64,000 bases of DNA from Corynebacterium imitans (GCF_000739455.1 NZ_CP009211.1:248001-312000), one strand, 5' to 3'; counted from the first letter of the stretch, positions 18,088 through 29,634 are shown. Notes: generated by a model not told the origin, from the sequence alone. Translations and numbers: made by a program.

Positions 18088-18846
18088 CTAGTGTACGGCA
18101 GGGGCCACGGCCGCCCAGTCCACGGTGAGCACGTTGTCCCGCAGGGGCCGGCGCACAGGCTGGATGGGCCAGCCCGAGGAGATGAGCTCCTTGCGGGCTT
18201 CGCGCCAACGCACCCGGGGCCCGTAGGGTTCGAAGGCGGCGGCGTGGGCGTAGGCGGCGTCGGCGTCGGCAAGCAGGGCGTGGATGCGCTCGCCCGGCAC
18301 ATTGCGGTGAATGAGCGCCTTCGGCAGGCGCTCGGCGACATCGCCTGGGGTGGTCACGTCGAAGGGGTCCCAGGCGAGGGTAAGCGAGCGCGGCCCGGAG
18401 GCGTCGAGAAGCACCCAGGTGGCGCGGCGGCCGAGCTCATCGCAGGTGCCCTCGATGAACATGCCGCCGGGGGCCAGGCGGTTACAGACGGTGCGCCAGG
18501 CCTTATCGACTTCGGCGACGTCGTACTGGCGCAGCACGTTGAAGGCGCGCACGAGGTGCGGCCGGTAGCCGGCGAGCTCGAAGCCGCCGAGCTCGAAGCA
18601 CACCCCGTCGCGCGGCGGCAGCACCCTATCGGGGTGGATTTCCAAGCCCACGACCTCGGTGGACGGGGTGATGCGGCGCAGCCAGCGCGCCCACTCGACG
18701 GTGGTGGTGTGCGAGGCACCGTAGCCCACGTCGAGCGCGAGCGGGGACGGTGCGCTCCGCAACAGGGAGCGGATCGCCGGGTTGTAAAAGGCCCAGCGAT
18801 CGCAACGGCGCAGGCGGTTATACCCGGTCGTGCCGCGGGTGATCAC
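18088..18846 (-). CDS. Class I SAM-dependent methyltransferase
   Basis: 252 residues. LALDVGYGASHTTTVEWA resembles motif I (SAM-binding glycine-rich loop), EVVGLEIHPDRV the acidic strand-2 motif, and RLAPGGMFIEGTCDE the later strand. The substrate is unknown. The start is a GTG at 18846 with no clear ribosome binding site, so the exact N-terminus is uncertain. Its stop is five bases before the LmeA-like start. Confidence 0.72.
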   Translation of the reverse strand: MITRGTTGYNRLRRCDRWAFYNPAIRSLLRSAPSPLALDVGYGASHTTTVEWARWLRRITPSTEVVGLEIHPDRVLPPRDGVCFELGGFELAGYRPHLVRAFNVLRQYDVAEVDKAWRTVCNRLAPGGMFIEGTCDELGRRATWVLLDASGPRSLTLAWDPFDVTTPGDVAERLPKALIHRNVPGERIHALLADADAAYAHAAAFEPYGPRVRWREARKELISSGWPIQPVRRPLRDNVLTVDWAAVAPAVH

Positions 18847-18903
18847 CCCGTACGGCCTGCCGGGACCGGCCTGCGCCCGAAGGTTGTGGTGGTGCGGGGA
18901 GAT

Positions 18904-19395
18904 TTACAGGTTCTCCGCAATCCACTGCTCGGTGAGCTTGGCCTCGTTCTCCACGATCTCCTCGAGCGCCTCGGCCACCTTCGGCTCGAGCGCAGCGCCC
19001 ATGAACGGGATGTCCACCTTCGCCTCGTTGTCGTAGGCCAGGGTGGTGGTCTCGCCCTCGCCGGTCATGGTGATCTCGCCGGAGAAGTCGACCGGGGTGC
19101 CCTTCACATCACCGGTGAAGGTGTGCTTGGCGGTGTTGCCGTCCAGCTTGCCGACGTTGACCACGCGCTTGAGCTTGAGGTCCTGGCTGATCATTGCCTG
19201 CGCGGCCTCGGGCAGGATGGACTTTGGCAGCACCTCAAACAGGGTGGCGGTCTCACCGGTGAACTCGTGCAGCTGGCCCGGCTCCGGGGAGAGCTTCTCC
19301 GCGATGAACTCCCAGTACGCCTGGGTAGCGTAGGCTTCGGCGACCTTCTCGGCCGGCTGGTTGATGGTTACGGTGGTTTCACTACGTGCAGTCAT
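18904..19395 (-). CDS. DUF2505 (START-like) protein
   Basis: 163 residues, beginning with alternating strands (SETTVTINQPAEKVAEAYATQAYW), typical of the SRPBCC/START-like fold annotated as DUF2505 in actinobacteria. Such folds bind hydrophobic ligands, but none is known here. ATG 19395 is seven bases downstream of TAGTCT on the minus strand, so the mRNA is probably leaderless. Divergent from murB with only 24 bases between start codons. Confidence 0.82.
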   Translation of the reverse strand: MTARSETTVTINQPAEKVAEAYATQAYWEFIAEKLSPEPGQLHEFTGETATLFEVLPKSILPEAAQAMISQDLKLKRVVNVGKLDGNTAKHTFTGDVKGTPVDFSGEITMTGEGETTTLAYDNEAKVDIPFMGAALEPKVAEALEEIVENEAKLTEQWIAENL

Positions 19396-19402
19396 GATGA
19401 AC

Positions 19403-19412
19403 AGACTACCGT
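19403..19412. promoter_or_regulatory. Overlapping divergent -10 boxes (DUF2505 / murB)
   Basis: On the minus strand TAGTCT occupies 19408-19403, seven bases before the DUF2505 ATG (19395). On the plus strand TACCGT occupies 19407-19412, seven bases before the murB GTG (19420). The boxes share two base pairs, so RNA polymerase probably cannot hold both at once. Confidence 0.5.
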
Positions 19413-19419
19413 TGGTGGG

Positions 19420-20439
19420 GTGTCTGATTCATCTTTCGCCTCTCTGACCACGCTCCGCGTCGGCGGCACCCCCGCTGACCTGATCCGTTGCACACACGCC
19501 GAGGAGCTCGCCGCCACCGTCGCGCGCCTCGATGCGGCGGGCACCCCACTGCTGGTGGTGGGCGGCGGCTCGAACCTGCTCGTGGCGGAGGGGCAGTTGG
19601 ACATCGTTGCGGTTGTCGCGCAAAACGCAGGCATTTCGCTTCTCGACGCCACCTCGTCCCCCTCCCACGCCACGCTGCGCATCGGCGCGGGCACCGTGTG
19701 GGACGACGTGGTGGCCTACGCGGTTGAGCACGGACTGGCTGGCATCGAAGCTTTGTCCGGCATCCCCGGCTCGGCGGGTGCCACCCCGGTGCAGAACGTG
19801 GGGGCCTACGGCGCGGAGATCGCCGACGTGCTCACCCGCGTGCGCCTGTACAACCGCGAGACGAACAAGGACGAGTGGGTGCCCGCAAGCGCACTGGAGC
19901 TGGCGTACCGCTACTCCAACCTGAAGTTCACTAACCGCGCCGTGGTCCTCGAGCTAGAGATCGAGCTGGAGCGCCGCGAGCTTTCCGCCCCGCTGCGCCA
20001 CTTGGGCGGCAAGCGCGTCCCGCTCGCCGAGGCACGTGCCTCAGTGCTTGAAACACGCAGGCAGAAGGGGATGGTGCTGGATCCGGAAGACCACGACACA
20101 TGGTCGGCCGGCTCCTTTTTCACCAACCCCGTCGTGGATACTGCGCTGGCGGACGCGATCGAACGCGAGGTCGGCGAGGAGGGCATGCCGCGCTTTGCCC
20201 AGCCGGACGGCAAAGAGAAGCTGTCGGCGGCCTGGCTTATCGAGCGCGCAGGCTTCCCGCGCGGCTTCCCGGGCGAGGACGCGCCGGCGCGGCTGTCCAC
20301 AAAGCACACGCTCGCCCTGACCAACCGTGGTCGGGCGAGCGCGGATGATATTGCGGACTTGGCACGGCGGGTGCAGCGTGGCGTCGAGAAGCGCTTTGGC
20401 GTAGCCCTGGTGCCTGAGCCCGTGTGGGTGGGCCTTTAG
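19420..20439 (+). CDS. murB: UDP-N-acetylenolpyruvoylglucosamine reductase
   Basis: Reduces UDP-GlcNAc-enolpyruvate to UDP-MurNAc, the second committed step of peptidoglycan synthesis, using FAD and NADPH. 339 residues. TLRVGGTPADLIRC, LLVVGGGSNLLV and GIEALSGIPGSAGATPVQNVGAYGAEI give the FAD-binding core; YRYSNLKF and WSAGSFFTNP are the MurB signatures, the latter with the catalytic Ser. GTG 19420 is chosen because it gives the normal N-terminus and lies seven bases from a -10 box. The open frame extends far upstream but is antisense to other genes there. Confidence 0.93.
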   Translation: MSDSSFASLTTLRVGGTPADLIRCTHAEELAATVARLDAAGTPLLVVGGGSNLLVAEGQLDIVAVVAQNAGISLLDATSSPSHATLRIGAGTVWDDVVAYAVEHGLAGIEALSGIPGSAGATPVQNVGAYGAEIADVLTRVRLYNRETNKDEWVPASALELAYRYSNLKFTNRAVVLELEIELERRELSAPLRHLGGKRVPLAEARASVLETRRQKGMVLDPEDHDTWSAGSFFTNPVVDTALADAIEREVGEEGMPRFAQPDGKEKLSAAWLIERAGFPRGFPGEDAPARLSTKHTLALTNRGRASADDIADLARRVQRGVEKRFGVALVPEPVWVGL

Positions 20440-22178
20440 CCCAGCATGCGCAGCAGGTCCTCGCGGACCTCGCGGCGGCGGATCTTGCCCATCTGATCGC
20501 GCGCGAGCTCCTCGAAGTGGTAGAAGGTGCGCGGCACCTTGTACCGGGTGAGGTTCTCGCGTGCGTGATCCTTCAGGCCCTCCGGGTCCAGCGCGGCACC
20601 GTCACGCAGCACCACGCAGGCGACGACATCTTCGGAGCCATCCTCGCGGGGGCGGCCCACCACGGCGACGTCAACCACGTCGCGGTGCTTGCGCATGACC
20701 TCCTCCACCTCGGCGGGGTAGACATTGAACCCGCCGGTGATGATGAGTTCCTTGATGCGCGAGACCAGCTTGATAAAGCCGTCTTCTTCCATCACGCCCA
20801 TGTCCCCGGTGCGGAACCAGCCATCGTGGAAGGCGCGCTCGGTGGCCTCGGGGTTGTTGAGGTAGCCGCCGAAGACCTGGGGGCCCTTCGCCAGGATTTC
20901 GCCCTCCTCGCCGTAGGGCATGTCCTCATCCAGGTTCTTTTCGTTGGCGATACGGATCTGGGTATCCGGGAAGGGGATGCCGATGTAGCCGGGGCGGCGG
21001 TCCGCGGTGCGCGGGTTGCCCACGATGATCGGCGAAGTCTCGGTCAGCCCGTAGCCCTCCACGAGGTGGCCGCTGGTAATGGCCTCCCACTCCTCAATGA
21101 CCTCGGCGGGCAGGGAGGAAGCACCGGAGAAGCCGATCTTCACCTTGGACATGTCCACGTTCTGCTCGCGCGCGGTCTTCACGATGCGCTCGAACACGGT
21201 GGGTACGCCCGGGATGAAGCTCGGCGGGCGCTTCTTCAGCGCGCGCATGATCAGGTCCATCTTCGGGGCCGGGAGCAGGACGAGTTCGCTGCCCACCAGC
21301 ATCATCAGCGTGAGCGAGAAGGTCAGGCCGTAGGCGTGGAAGAAAGGCAGCGTGGCCAGCATGCGCTGGCCAGGCTCCTGCAGCTCCTTGACCCAAGCGC
21401 GGCCCTGCACCGGGTTGGCGTGCAGGTTGGCGTGGGTGAGCACCGCCCCCTTCGGCGCGCCTGTGGTGCCCGAGGTATAGAGCACCACGGCGGGCGAATC
21501 TGGGGTCAGCGTCTCCGGAATTTCCAGGTCCGTGCCCTCGCCCCCGATGGCGGAGCCGGTCAGCGCTTCAAAGGGGACCGTGTTGGTGCAAGGCCCGGTC
21601 AGCTGGGCGCGCGCGTCGCGGATCTTCGGGATCGGGATGCGCAGGGCGAGGCGCTGCAGCCGCGGCATGGCGCGGGTCATGTCCACGCTGACCACCGTTT
21701 CCAGCGCAGTATCCGCACGTAGCTTCTCCAGCGTGTCCGCGGTTTTATCCCACACGATGGCGATGCGGGCACCGTGGTCAGCGAACTGGGGGCGCAGCTC
21801 GTTGGCCGTGTAGAGCGGGTTGTGCTCCACCACCACGCCGCCGAGCAGCTGGACGGCGTAGAAGGCGACGATGTGCTGCGGGCAGTTCGGCAGCATGATG
21901 GCCACGCGGTCGCCCTCGCGCACACCGAAGGCCTTTAAGCCCGCGGCGGCGCGGCGCACATCGCGGTCCAGCTCGGCGAAGGTGAGCGTGCGGCCGAAGA
22001 AGGTTGCCGCAGGCTTGTGGGCGTTCTTCTCCAGGTTCTGCTGGTACATCTCCGGCAGGGTCGTGGTGCCGTACTCCAAGTGGTGGGCGGTCCACTCCGG
22101 GTAGTACTGAAGCCAGGGCTTTTCTTGGTTCGGATCGGGGGTTGCGCCAGTGTTGGGTGGTTGCACTGTGGAAGACAT
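20436..22178 (-). CDS. fadD: Long-chain fatty acid-CoA ligase (FadD), copy 1
   Basis: Adenylate-forming enzyme that activates fatty acids to acyl-CoA or acyl-AMP. 580 residues. Motifs: YTSGTTGAPKGA (AMP/phosphate loop), GYGLTETSP, the WFRTGDMG motif with the ribose-binding Asp, and the C-terminal GGFNVYPAEVEEV; a Lys near the end (DQMGKIRRREVRE) is the probable catalytic Lys. ATG 22178 lies seven bases after TAAGGT, a leaderless layout. Its stop overlaps that of murB by four bases. Strongly similar to the next gene, so a tandem duplication. Confidence 0.9.
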   Translation of the reverse strand: MSSTVQPPNTGATPDPNQEKPWLQYYPEWTAHHLEYGTTTLPEMYQQNLEKNAHKPAATFFGRTLTFAELDRDVRRAAAGLKAFGVREGDRVAIMLPNCPQHIVAFYAVQLLGGVVVEHNPLYTANELRPQFADHGARIAIVWDKTADTLEKLRADTALETVVSVDMTRAMPRLQRLALRIPIPKIRDARAQLTGPCTNTVPFEALTGSAIGGEGTDLEIPETLTPDSPAVVLYTSGTTGAPKGAVLTHANLHANPVQGRAWVKELQEPGQRMLATLPFFHAYGLTFSLTLMMLVGSELVLLPAPKMDLIMRALKKRPPSFIPGVPTVFERIVKTAREQNVDMSKVKIGFSGASSLPAEVIEEWEAITSGHLVEGYGLTETSPIIVGNPRTADRRPGYIGIPFPDTQIRIANEKNLDEDMPYGEEGEILAKGPQVFGGYLNNPEATERAFHDGWFRTGDMGVMEEDGFIKLVSRIKELIITGGFNVYPAEVEEVMRKHRDVVDVAVVGRPREDGSEDVVACVVLRDGAALDPEGLKDHARENLTRYKVPRTFYHFEELARDQMGKIRRREVREDLLRMLG

Positions 22179-22223
22179 GCCACACACCTTACGCTCCCGT
22201 AGCTTTCGGGGTGCGGCGCGCGC

Positions 22224-23924
<1,701 letters not shown>

Positions 23925-23964
23925 GCGTCGTATCTCCTTAGTTGGTGGCAACTAACAGGGTGCG

Positions 23965-23989
23965 AGTATAACCTACGCAACTGTAGGTT
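23965..23989 (-). promoter_or_regulatory. fadD promoter (-10 TATACT) with adjoining operator palindrome
   Basis: On the minus strand, AACCTAC-agttgc-GTAGGTT (23989-23970) ends at the TATACT box (23970-23965), so it covers the spacer and the -35 region. A seven-base-arm palindrome in this position is the layout of a TetR-type repressor site. Which regulator binds is unknown. Confidence 0.55.
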
Positions 23990-24093
23990 TGTGGGCTTCT
24001 GAGAAAATTATTCGCTCCCGTTGCAGGCTCCACGACCCTGGCTTAGGCTTGGTGCCCAACTACATACGAGGGGAAATTGGGGGGAAATTTTTC

Positions 24094-25098
24094 ATGACCA
24101 CTTATGCTGGGCCCGCTGGGCACACAGGGCGTACTGCGCACAGCGACAACACCGTCGAGCTCGCGCCGCCGCCCGCGCTCGACCACTCCAACCTGGTCGA
24201 CCCGGTCAAGGCACCGCCGAAAGCCGGCTGGCGCAAACTTGTCCACGCCGCCAGCCGAGGCAGGATCAACCCGGGCGGGTCGCGCAAGGAGCTCGAGTAC
24301 GAGCGGCTCATTAGCGCGATCCGCGCCCCGCTGCGCGGCGACTACCGTATCGCGGTGATGAGCCTGAAAGGTGGGGTGGGCAAAACCACGACCACAGTGG
24401 CGCTCGGCGGCATCTTCGCCGAGACCCGCGGCGACCGGGTCATCGCCATCGACGCCAACCCGGACCTGGGCACACTCGCCCAGCGCGCGGCAGCAATCAC
24501 CCCGGCTACTATCCGCGACCTGCTCGCCGCGCCGGACACCTCGCGCTACCCGCAGGTGCGCGCCTTTACCAACCAGGCCACCTCCCGGCTCGAGGTCATC
24601 GGCTCCGAGCGCGACCCGGCGGTCTCCGAGGCTTTCTCGGAGCTGGACTACCGCCGCTCCATCGACATCCTGCAGCACCACTACAACGTGATCCTCACCG
24701 ACTGCGGCACCGGCCTGATGCACTCCGCGATGGCCGGCGTGCTCGACCTGGCCAACGCGCTTGTGCTGGTCACCTCGCCCGCGCTCGACGGGGCACAGTC
24801 CGCCTCGGCCACCCTGGACTGGCTCAACCTGCACGGCTACGATCAGCTGGCCGCGAACTCCACCGTGGTCATCTCCGCGGCCGCGCCGGGCAGGCCCACC
24901 ATCGACACAGCAAAGCTTTCCGCGCACTTCGCCTCCCGCGCCCGGGCGGTTCACACGATCCCGTACGATAGGCACCTTGCCGAAGGCGCGGTAGTGGACC
25001 TCGACCGGCTGGCCACTGACACCAAGCGGGCATACCAGCACCTCGCCGCCGACATGGCCAGCGATTTCGGCGCCTGGCACAAGCACGCCGCCCACTAA
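24094..25098 (+). CDS. ParA/MinD-like ATPase
   Basis: 334 residues. About 85 disordered, Pro/Ala-rich residues precede a P-loop ATPase domain with the deviant Walker A motif SLKGGVGKTTTT, then VIAIDANPDLGTLAQR (Walker A') and VILTDCGTG (Walker B). This architecture, a variable N-terminal tail plus MinD-like domain, occurs in actinobacterial septum-, secretion- or ESX-associated ATPases. It is not next to parB or oriC-type sites here, so chromosome partitioning is unlikely. ATG 24094 follows a G-rich ribosome binding site. The gene ends 15 bases before mshA. Confidence 0.75.
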   Translation: MTTYAGPAGHTGRTAHSDNTVELAPPPALDHSNLVDPVKAPPKAGWRKLVHAASRGRINPGGSRKELEYERLISAIRAPLRGDYRIAVMSLKGGVGKTTTTVALGGIFAETRGDRVIAIDANPDLGTLAQRAAAITPATIRDLLAAPDTSRYPQVRAFTNQATSRLEVIGSERDPAVSEAFSELDYRRSIDILQHHYNVILTDCGTGLMHSAMAGVLDLANALVLVTSPALDGAQSASATLDWLNLHGYDQLAANSTVVISAAAPGRPTIDTAKLSAHFASRARAVHTIPYDRHLAEGAVVDLDRLATDTKRAYQHLAADMASDFGAWHKHAAH

Positions 25099-25113
25099 GT
25101 ACGCTTGGGGCCT

Positions 25114-26382
25114 ATGGGCCAACTACGCGTCGCAATGATTTCAATGCACACCTCGCCGTTGGAGCAGCCGGGCGTGGGCGACGCCGGCGGCATGAACGTC
25201 TACACCTTCAACGTGGCCAAGGGGCTAGCCCGCCAGGGCGTGTGCGTCGACGTGTTTACGCGCGCCACCCGCCCCAGCCAGGGCGAGGTGGTCGAGGTGG
25301 GTGAGGGGCTGCGGGTGATCAACATCGTGGCCGGCCCCTACGAGGGCTTAAGCAAAGAGGAGCTGCCCACCCAGCTCGCAGCCTTCGCCGGCGGAGTAGT
25401 GCAGTTTACCCGCGCCCACGACCTGCACTACGACCTGATTCACTCGCACTACTGGCTTTCCGGGCAGGTCGGCTGGCTGCTCGCGGATCTGGCCGGGATC
25501 CCGCTCGTGCACACCGGGCACACGTGGGCCGCGGTCAAAAACGCGGCGTCGAATAGCGAGACGGAGGCCGAAGCCCGGCGTATCTGCGAGCAGCAGCTGG
25601 TGGATAACGCCGACCGCCTCGTGGTCAACACCGAAGACGAGATCGAGGAGCTGGCGCGCCACTACGACGTGGACCCGTGCAAGATCCGCGTGGTCACACC
25701 CGGTGCCGACACGGAGCTGTTTACCCCGGGCACGAACCGTAACACGGAGCTGGCTCGCCGCCAGCTGGGCATCCCGCTGCACGCAAAGGTCGTCGCGTTT
25801 GTGGGCAGGCTGCAGGATTTCAAGGGCCCGCAGGTACTCATCCGGGCCCTCGGCGAGCTACACCGCACGCACCCGGAGCTGCCGCTGCGCGCGGTGATCT
25901 GCGGCGGGGCGTCGGGAAGCGGTGCCAGCGTCGAGCGCTACGTGCAGCTCGCGCGGGAGGAAGGGGTCGCGCACCTCGTGCGCTTCCTCGGCCCGCGGCC
26001 GCCGGAGGAGCTGGTGGCGGTCTACCAGGCCGCGGATGTGGTCGCCGTGCCGAGCTATAACGAGTCTTTCGGCCTGGTCGCGGTCGAGGCGCAGGCCACG
26101 GGCACGCCGGTCGTCGCCGCGCGCGTGGGCGGGCTCCCGCTCGCCGTGGCGGATGGGTCCACCGGCCGGCTGGTGGATGGGCATGAGCCTGGCGCGTGGG
26201 CAGAAGCGCTCGGGGCCCTGCTTAGCGACGATACGCTGCGGATCTCCATGGGCGAAGCCGCCGTCGCCCACGCCGCCACCTTCAGCTGGCAGGAAAGCGC
26301 GAAGACGCTGGTGGGCGTGTACGAGGAGACGATCGCCGACTTCGCGCCGGGCGCAGGCGAGCGCCGCGCCATCGGCGGCTAG
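25114..26382 (+). CDS. mshA: D-inositol-3-phosphate glycosyltransferase (mycothiol synthesis)
   Basis: Transfers GlcNAc from UDP-GlcNAc to inositol 3-phosphate, the first step of mycothiol synthesis. GT4 family, 422 residues. [15 protein letters not shown] and [34 protein letters not shown], and [25 protein letters not shown] (the EX7E-type donor site) are MshA signatures. ATG 25114 gives the normal N-terminus; a TACGCT box lies eight bases upstream, so the message may be leaderless. Its TAG overlaps the convergent protease stop in CTAG. Confidence 0.93.
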   Translation: MGQLRVAMISMHTSPLEQPGVGDAGGMNVYTFNVAKGLARQGVCVDVFTRATRPSQGEVVEVGEGLRVINIVAGPYEGLSKEELPTQLAAFAGGVVQFTRAHDLHYDLIHSHYWLSGQVGWLLADLAGIPLVHTGHTWAAVKNAASNSETEAEARRICEQQLVDNADRLVVNTEDEIEELARHYDVDPCKIRVVTPGADTELFTPGTNRNTELARRQLGIPLHAKVVAFVGRLQDFKGPQVLIRALGELHRTHPELPLRAVICGGASGSGASVERYVQLAREEGVAHLVRFLGPRPPEELVAVYQAADVVAVPSYNESFGLVAVEAQATGTPVVAARVGGLPLAVADGSTGRLVDGHEPGAWAEALGALLSDDTLRISMGEAAVAHAATFSWQESAKTLVGVYEETIADFAPGAGERRAIGG

Positions 26383-27554
26383 TTCGAGCTGCCCAGGCCC
26401 GCGAGGTTGCTGATTGCGTAGTTAGTGCCGGTGGCGGAAAGCTGGGCGGCGTGGTGGTTGGCGGCAAAGGCTGCGGTGTCCGCCAGCTTCTGGGCCTCAT
26501 CGATGGTGCGGACCTTGCCGGCGCGATCGGCGACGATGGCGGCGTCGGTCTGCGCGGCGTCGACAGCCTTGTTCCAGGCTTCTTCGGGCGTGTACATCGG
26601 CAGGTCCGGGTTTTCCTGCTTGACGGTGTCGGTGATTCGCTGCTGCTCGGTGTTCAGCGGTGTGAAGTTGGCGTGCGGGGCGGTGGAGTCCTCGAGCTTG
26701 AACTCTTTGTTGACCTGGCCGTCGGGCACTCCGTAGGCGGTCTCGATAATGCGGTCGGCGGGCTGCGCCTTGCCCAGGGGGCCGAGCCCCATAGAGGTCA
26801 CGCCCACGACGGCACCGTCGGTGGGGTCGTAGTTGATGCCGCCGGAATCACCGAACTGGTAGTACAGGCCCCAGCTGTAGACGCCGTTGCGGCTGCGCCC
26901 GATCTGGGTGCCGCAGCTGCGGCCCGAGGTGGCTCCGTCCTTGCAGATCGGCTCGCCGAAGTTGTCGGTGCTGAAGGTGTTGTGCGGCAGCGTCGACCGG
27001 TCGCGGATGCTGCGCAGGTGCACCGGCGCGCCGTGGGTGCGGCCGTCCGCATCGCGGGACTGGGAGAGGCTGGTGGCGGGCACGCCGTCGTGAAGCTGCA
27101 CGATACCCCAGTCGTCGGTGTTGATGGTGTCCCAGAAGAACTCGTGCGGCCAGAAGGTGTTTTCGTAGTCGGTGGGCTTGTGTACCTTCCCGCGCGTACC
27201 GATCGGGAGGTACTGGCGGCCGATGGGCACGGTGACTCGCTCGCCCATCTTCGGGCTGTCTTTGTCTTCTGCCAGGCAGTGACCGGCGGTGAGCATGACG
27301 CGCTGCCCGCGGATCGTGCCGTTCGGCCCCTGGGAGCAGGCTGCTGCGGAAGCCTCCGGCGGGATGACCACGTTGACACCCCCGCCCGCGGGCAGGTGCT
27401 TCGGCGGATCCTGCGCGAACACGCGGAACGCGCCGCCCGGGGCGGCAAGCGCGGGCTCGGCGGCGTGCGCTGCGTTCACGGTGGGGGCGAGTGGGGCGAT
27501 GAGTGCGGTGGCGAGCACGGCGAGTGTGGCGGTGCGGAGGCGGCGAAAGCTCAC
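26379..27554 (-). CDS. Secreted trypsin-like serine protease with a C-terminal helical extension
   Basis: 391 residues. A signal peptide (about 1-31) is followed by an S1-type domain: LTAGHC (His92), NTDDWG (Asp147 or 148) and GDSGG (Ser237), all three catalytic residues being present. Two Cys pairs could form disulfides. After about residue 285 comes a roughly 100-residue Ala-rich helical tail with no membrane anchor, so the product is probably secreted or wall-bound. The substrate is unknown. GTG start preceded by AAAGGAT. Divergent from gpmA. Confidence 0.8.
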   Translation of the reverse strand: MSFRRLRTATLAVLATALIAPLAPTVNAAHAAEPALAAPGGAFRVFAQDPPKHLPAGGGVNVVIPPEASAAACSQGPNGTIRGQRVMLTAGHCLAEDKDSPKMGERVTVPIGRQYLPIGTRGKVHKPTDYENTFWPHEFFWDTINTDDWGIVQLHDGVPATSLSQSRDADGRTHGAPVHLRSIRDRSTLPHNTFSTDNFGEPICKDGATSGRSCGTQIGRSRNGVYSWGLYYQFGDSGGINYDPTDGAVVGVTSMGLGPLGKAQPADRIIETAYGVPDGQVNKEFKLEDSTAPHANFTPLNTEQQRITDTVKQENPDLPMYTPEEAWNKAVDAAQTDAAIVADRAGKVRTIDEAQKLADTAAFAANHHAAQLSATGTNYAISNLAGLGSSN

Positions 27555-27644
27555 AAGGATCCTTTGCTAATAGACGTCGACGTAGCGGGTGGTAGATGTG
27601 ACGATTCTAAAGCACGGGTCCGCGATTCGTGGCATGCTGGGGGT

Positions 27645-28391
27645 ATGAGCAACGGAAAGCTGATTCTTGTCCGTCACGGGCAAAGCGAGTGGAACAAGTC
27701 CAACCAGTTCACCGGCTGGGTCGACGTCAACCTGACCGAGCAAGGCGAGAAGGAAGCGGTGAACGCCGGCAAGCTGATGAAGGAGCACAACGTCGAGCCG
27801 GACGTCGTGTTTACCTCGCTGCTGCGCCGCGCAATCCGCACGGCCAACATTGCGTTGAACGCCGCTGATCGTCACTGGATCCCGGTGCACCGTAACTGGC
27901 GTTTGAACGAGCGCCACTACGGCAAGCTGCAGGGCCTGAACAAGGCCGAGATCCGCGATGAGTTCGGCGAGGAAAAGTTCATGACCTGGCGTCGTTCCTA
28001 CGGCACCCCGCCGCCGGAGATTGACCCGGAGAACGAGTACTCGCAGACGCACGACGTGCGCTACTCCTTCCTGCCGGAGGTGCCGCGAACCGAGTGCCTT
28101 CAGGACGTGGTGGCCCGCTTCCTGCCTTACTACATTGACGTAATCCTGCCGGAGGTGCTCGCGGGCAAGAACGTCATGGTCGCCGCGCACGGCAACTCCC
28201 TGCGCGCGTTGGTGAAGTACCTGGACAACATCTCCGAGGAAGAGATTGCCGGGCTGAACATCCCCACGGGCATGCCGCTGGTCTACGAGATTGACGCAGA
28301 GGGCAAGGTACTCAACCCGGGCGGCACCTACCTGGATCCGGAGGCAGCTGCCGCCGGTGCCGCTGCAGTGGCAAACCAGGGCCAGAAGTAG
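27645..28391 (+). CDS. gpmA: 2,3-bisphosphoglycerate-dependent phosphoglycerate mutase
   Basis: Glycolytic enzyme interconverting 3- and 2-phosphoglycerate. 248 residues, normal for the dPGM type. [10 protein letters not shown] (phospho-His11), [27 protein letters not shown] and [11 protein letters not shown] with the second His are present. ATG 27645 is chosen because everything upstream in this frame is antisense to the protease gene. A CATGCT box six bases upstream hints at a leaderless mRNA. Confidence 0.95.
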   Translation: MSNGKLILVRHGQSEWNKSNQFTGWVDVNLTEQGEKEAVNAGKLMKEHNVEPDVVFTSLLRRAIRTANIALNAADRHWIPVHRNWRLNERHYGKLQGLNKAEIRDEFGEEKFMTWRRSYGTPPPEIDPENEYSQTHDVRYSFLPEVPRTECLQDVVARFLPYYIDVILPEVLAGKNVMVAAHGNSLRALVKYLDNISEEEIAGLNIPTGMPLVYEIDAEGKVLNPGGTYLDPEAAAAGAAAVANQGQK

Positions 28392-28410
28392 TTAGCCCAC
28401 TTTTGCCTGC

Positions 28411-29613
28411 ATGTCCCCATTACTCGCCTTCTTTTTAGGCGTTGGCGCCGCAGCGCTCGCCGCACCACTGGTGCAGCGGGCGCTGCGTTGGCGTGAGCGC
28501 AATCGCGACTACAGCGACGAGGCCAGCGAGGAAACCAGCTCGATTAGCCAGATGTACCACCTGGCCATCCAGGGATCGCCCACCGGAGTCGCGGTGGTGG
28601 AGCGCTCCGGGCGCGTGGCGCTGTCCAACGCACGTGCGCACGACATGTCGATTGTGCACGACGGGACGGTCAACCCCGAGGTGTGGACGGTTGCGGAGCA
28701 GGTCTTCGAGGACCAGGAGGAACACCTCTTAAACCTGGACCTGCCGCAGCGCGCCACGGGCAGCCGGATTCGGAACGTGCGCGCGGTGATCAAACCGCTC
28801 ACGCTCACACAAAACTCGTATGCGGCCGTGTACGTGACTGATGAGTCGGAAAATGTGCGCATGGAAAACGCACGCCGCGACTTTGTTGCAAACGTGTCCC
28901 ACGAGCTGAAGACGCCGGTTGGCGGCATGGCGCTGCTTGCCGAGGCGCTGATGGAAGACCCCTCGGACGTGGAGATGGTCGACTACTTCGGTACCCGCCT
29001 GCAAACAGAGGCGCACCGGATGGGGGAGATGATCACGGACCTGATCTCCCTGTCCAAGCTGCAGGGGGCGGAGCGCCTGCCGGACATGTCGCCGGTGCGC
29101 ATCGACGAGGTCATCGACGATGCCTTGGAGCGCAACCACGTCACCGCCGAGGACCGCGACATTGAGCTCATCCGCGGCGAGCGCACCGGCCTGCACGTGC
29201 TGGGAGACCGCTCGCTGCTGACGGCTGCGGTGTCCAACCTGATCTCCAACGCGATCAATTACTCGCCAGATGGCAAGCCGGTGAGCGTGACCCAGAAGGT
29301 TATGCGGGGCACGGTGCTGCACCTGCGGGTGACCGACCGGGGCATCGGGATCGCGCCGGAGGACCAAAAGCGCGTCTTCGAGCGCTTCTACCGGGTCGAT
29401 AAGGCGCGCTCGCGCAGTACCGGGGGCACGGGTTTGGGCTTGGCCATCGTCAAGCACGTGGTGGCCAACCACGGGGGTAACATCAAGCTATGGTCCCGTC
29501 CCGGCACGGGATCGACGTTTACTATCGAGCTGCCGATCTTCGACCCGGAGCGTGCTGCCGCAACCGCTGCAGACGCGAGCGTTGGGGCCGCGCAGCAGCA
29601 GATGCAGAGCTAG
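28411..29613 (+). CDS. senX3: Sensor histidine kinase, SenX3-like
   Basis: 400 residues: a short N-terminal membrane helix (LLAFFLGVGAAALAAPLV), a PAS-like sensor region (about 50-140), then HisKA with NVSHELKTPVGGMALLAEAL (His164) and HATPase with NLISNAINYSPDGKPVSV, DRGIGIAPEDQKRVFERF and GGTGLGLAIV. The partner response regulator gene starts 21 bases later. In mycobacteria SenX3-RegX3 responds to phosphate limitation; here that role is inferred from domain layout and the gpmA/ppx neighbourhood. Confidence 0.87.
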   Translation: MSPLLAFFLGVGAAALAAPLVQRALRWRERNRDYSDEASEETSSISQMYHLAIQGSPTGVAVVERSGRVALSNARAHDMSIVHDGTVNPEVWTVAEQVFEDQEEHLLNLDLPQRATGSRIRNVRAVIKPLTLTQNSYAAVYVTDESENVRMENARRDFVANVSHELKTPVGGMALLAEALMEDPSDVEMVDYFGTRLQTEAHRMGEMITDLISLSKLQGAERLPDMSPVRIDEVIDDALERNHVTAEDRDIELIRGERTGLHVLGDRSLLTAAVSNLISNAINYSPDGKPVSVTQKVMRGTVLHLRVTDRGIGIAPEDQKRVFERFYRVDKARSRSTGGTGLGLAIVKHVVANHGGNIKLWSRPGTGSTFTIELPIFDPERAAATAADASVGAAQQQMQS

Positions 29614-29634
29614 GAAGACGTAAAAGGAATAACA

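Noticed and set aside
18091..19419. Upstream extension of the murB frame by 443 codons.
   Set aside because: It is antisense to the methyltransferase and DUF2505 genes and has no MurB-like sequence before the GTG at 19420.
26451..27644. Upstream extension of the gpmA frame.
   Set aside because: Antisense to the protease gene; real gpmA homology starts at the ATG at 27645.
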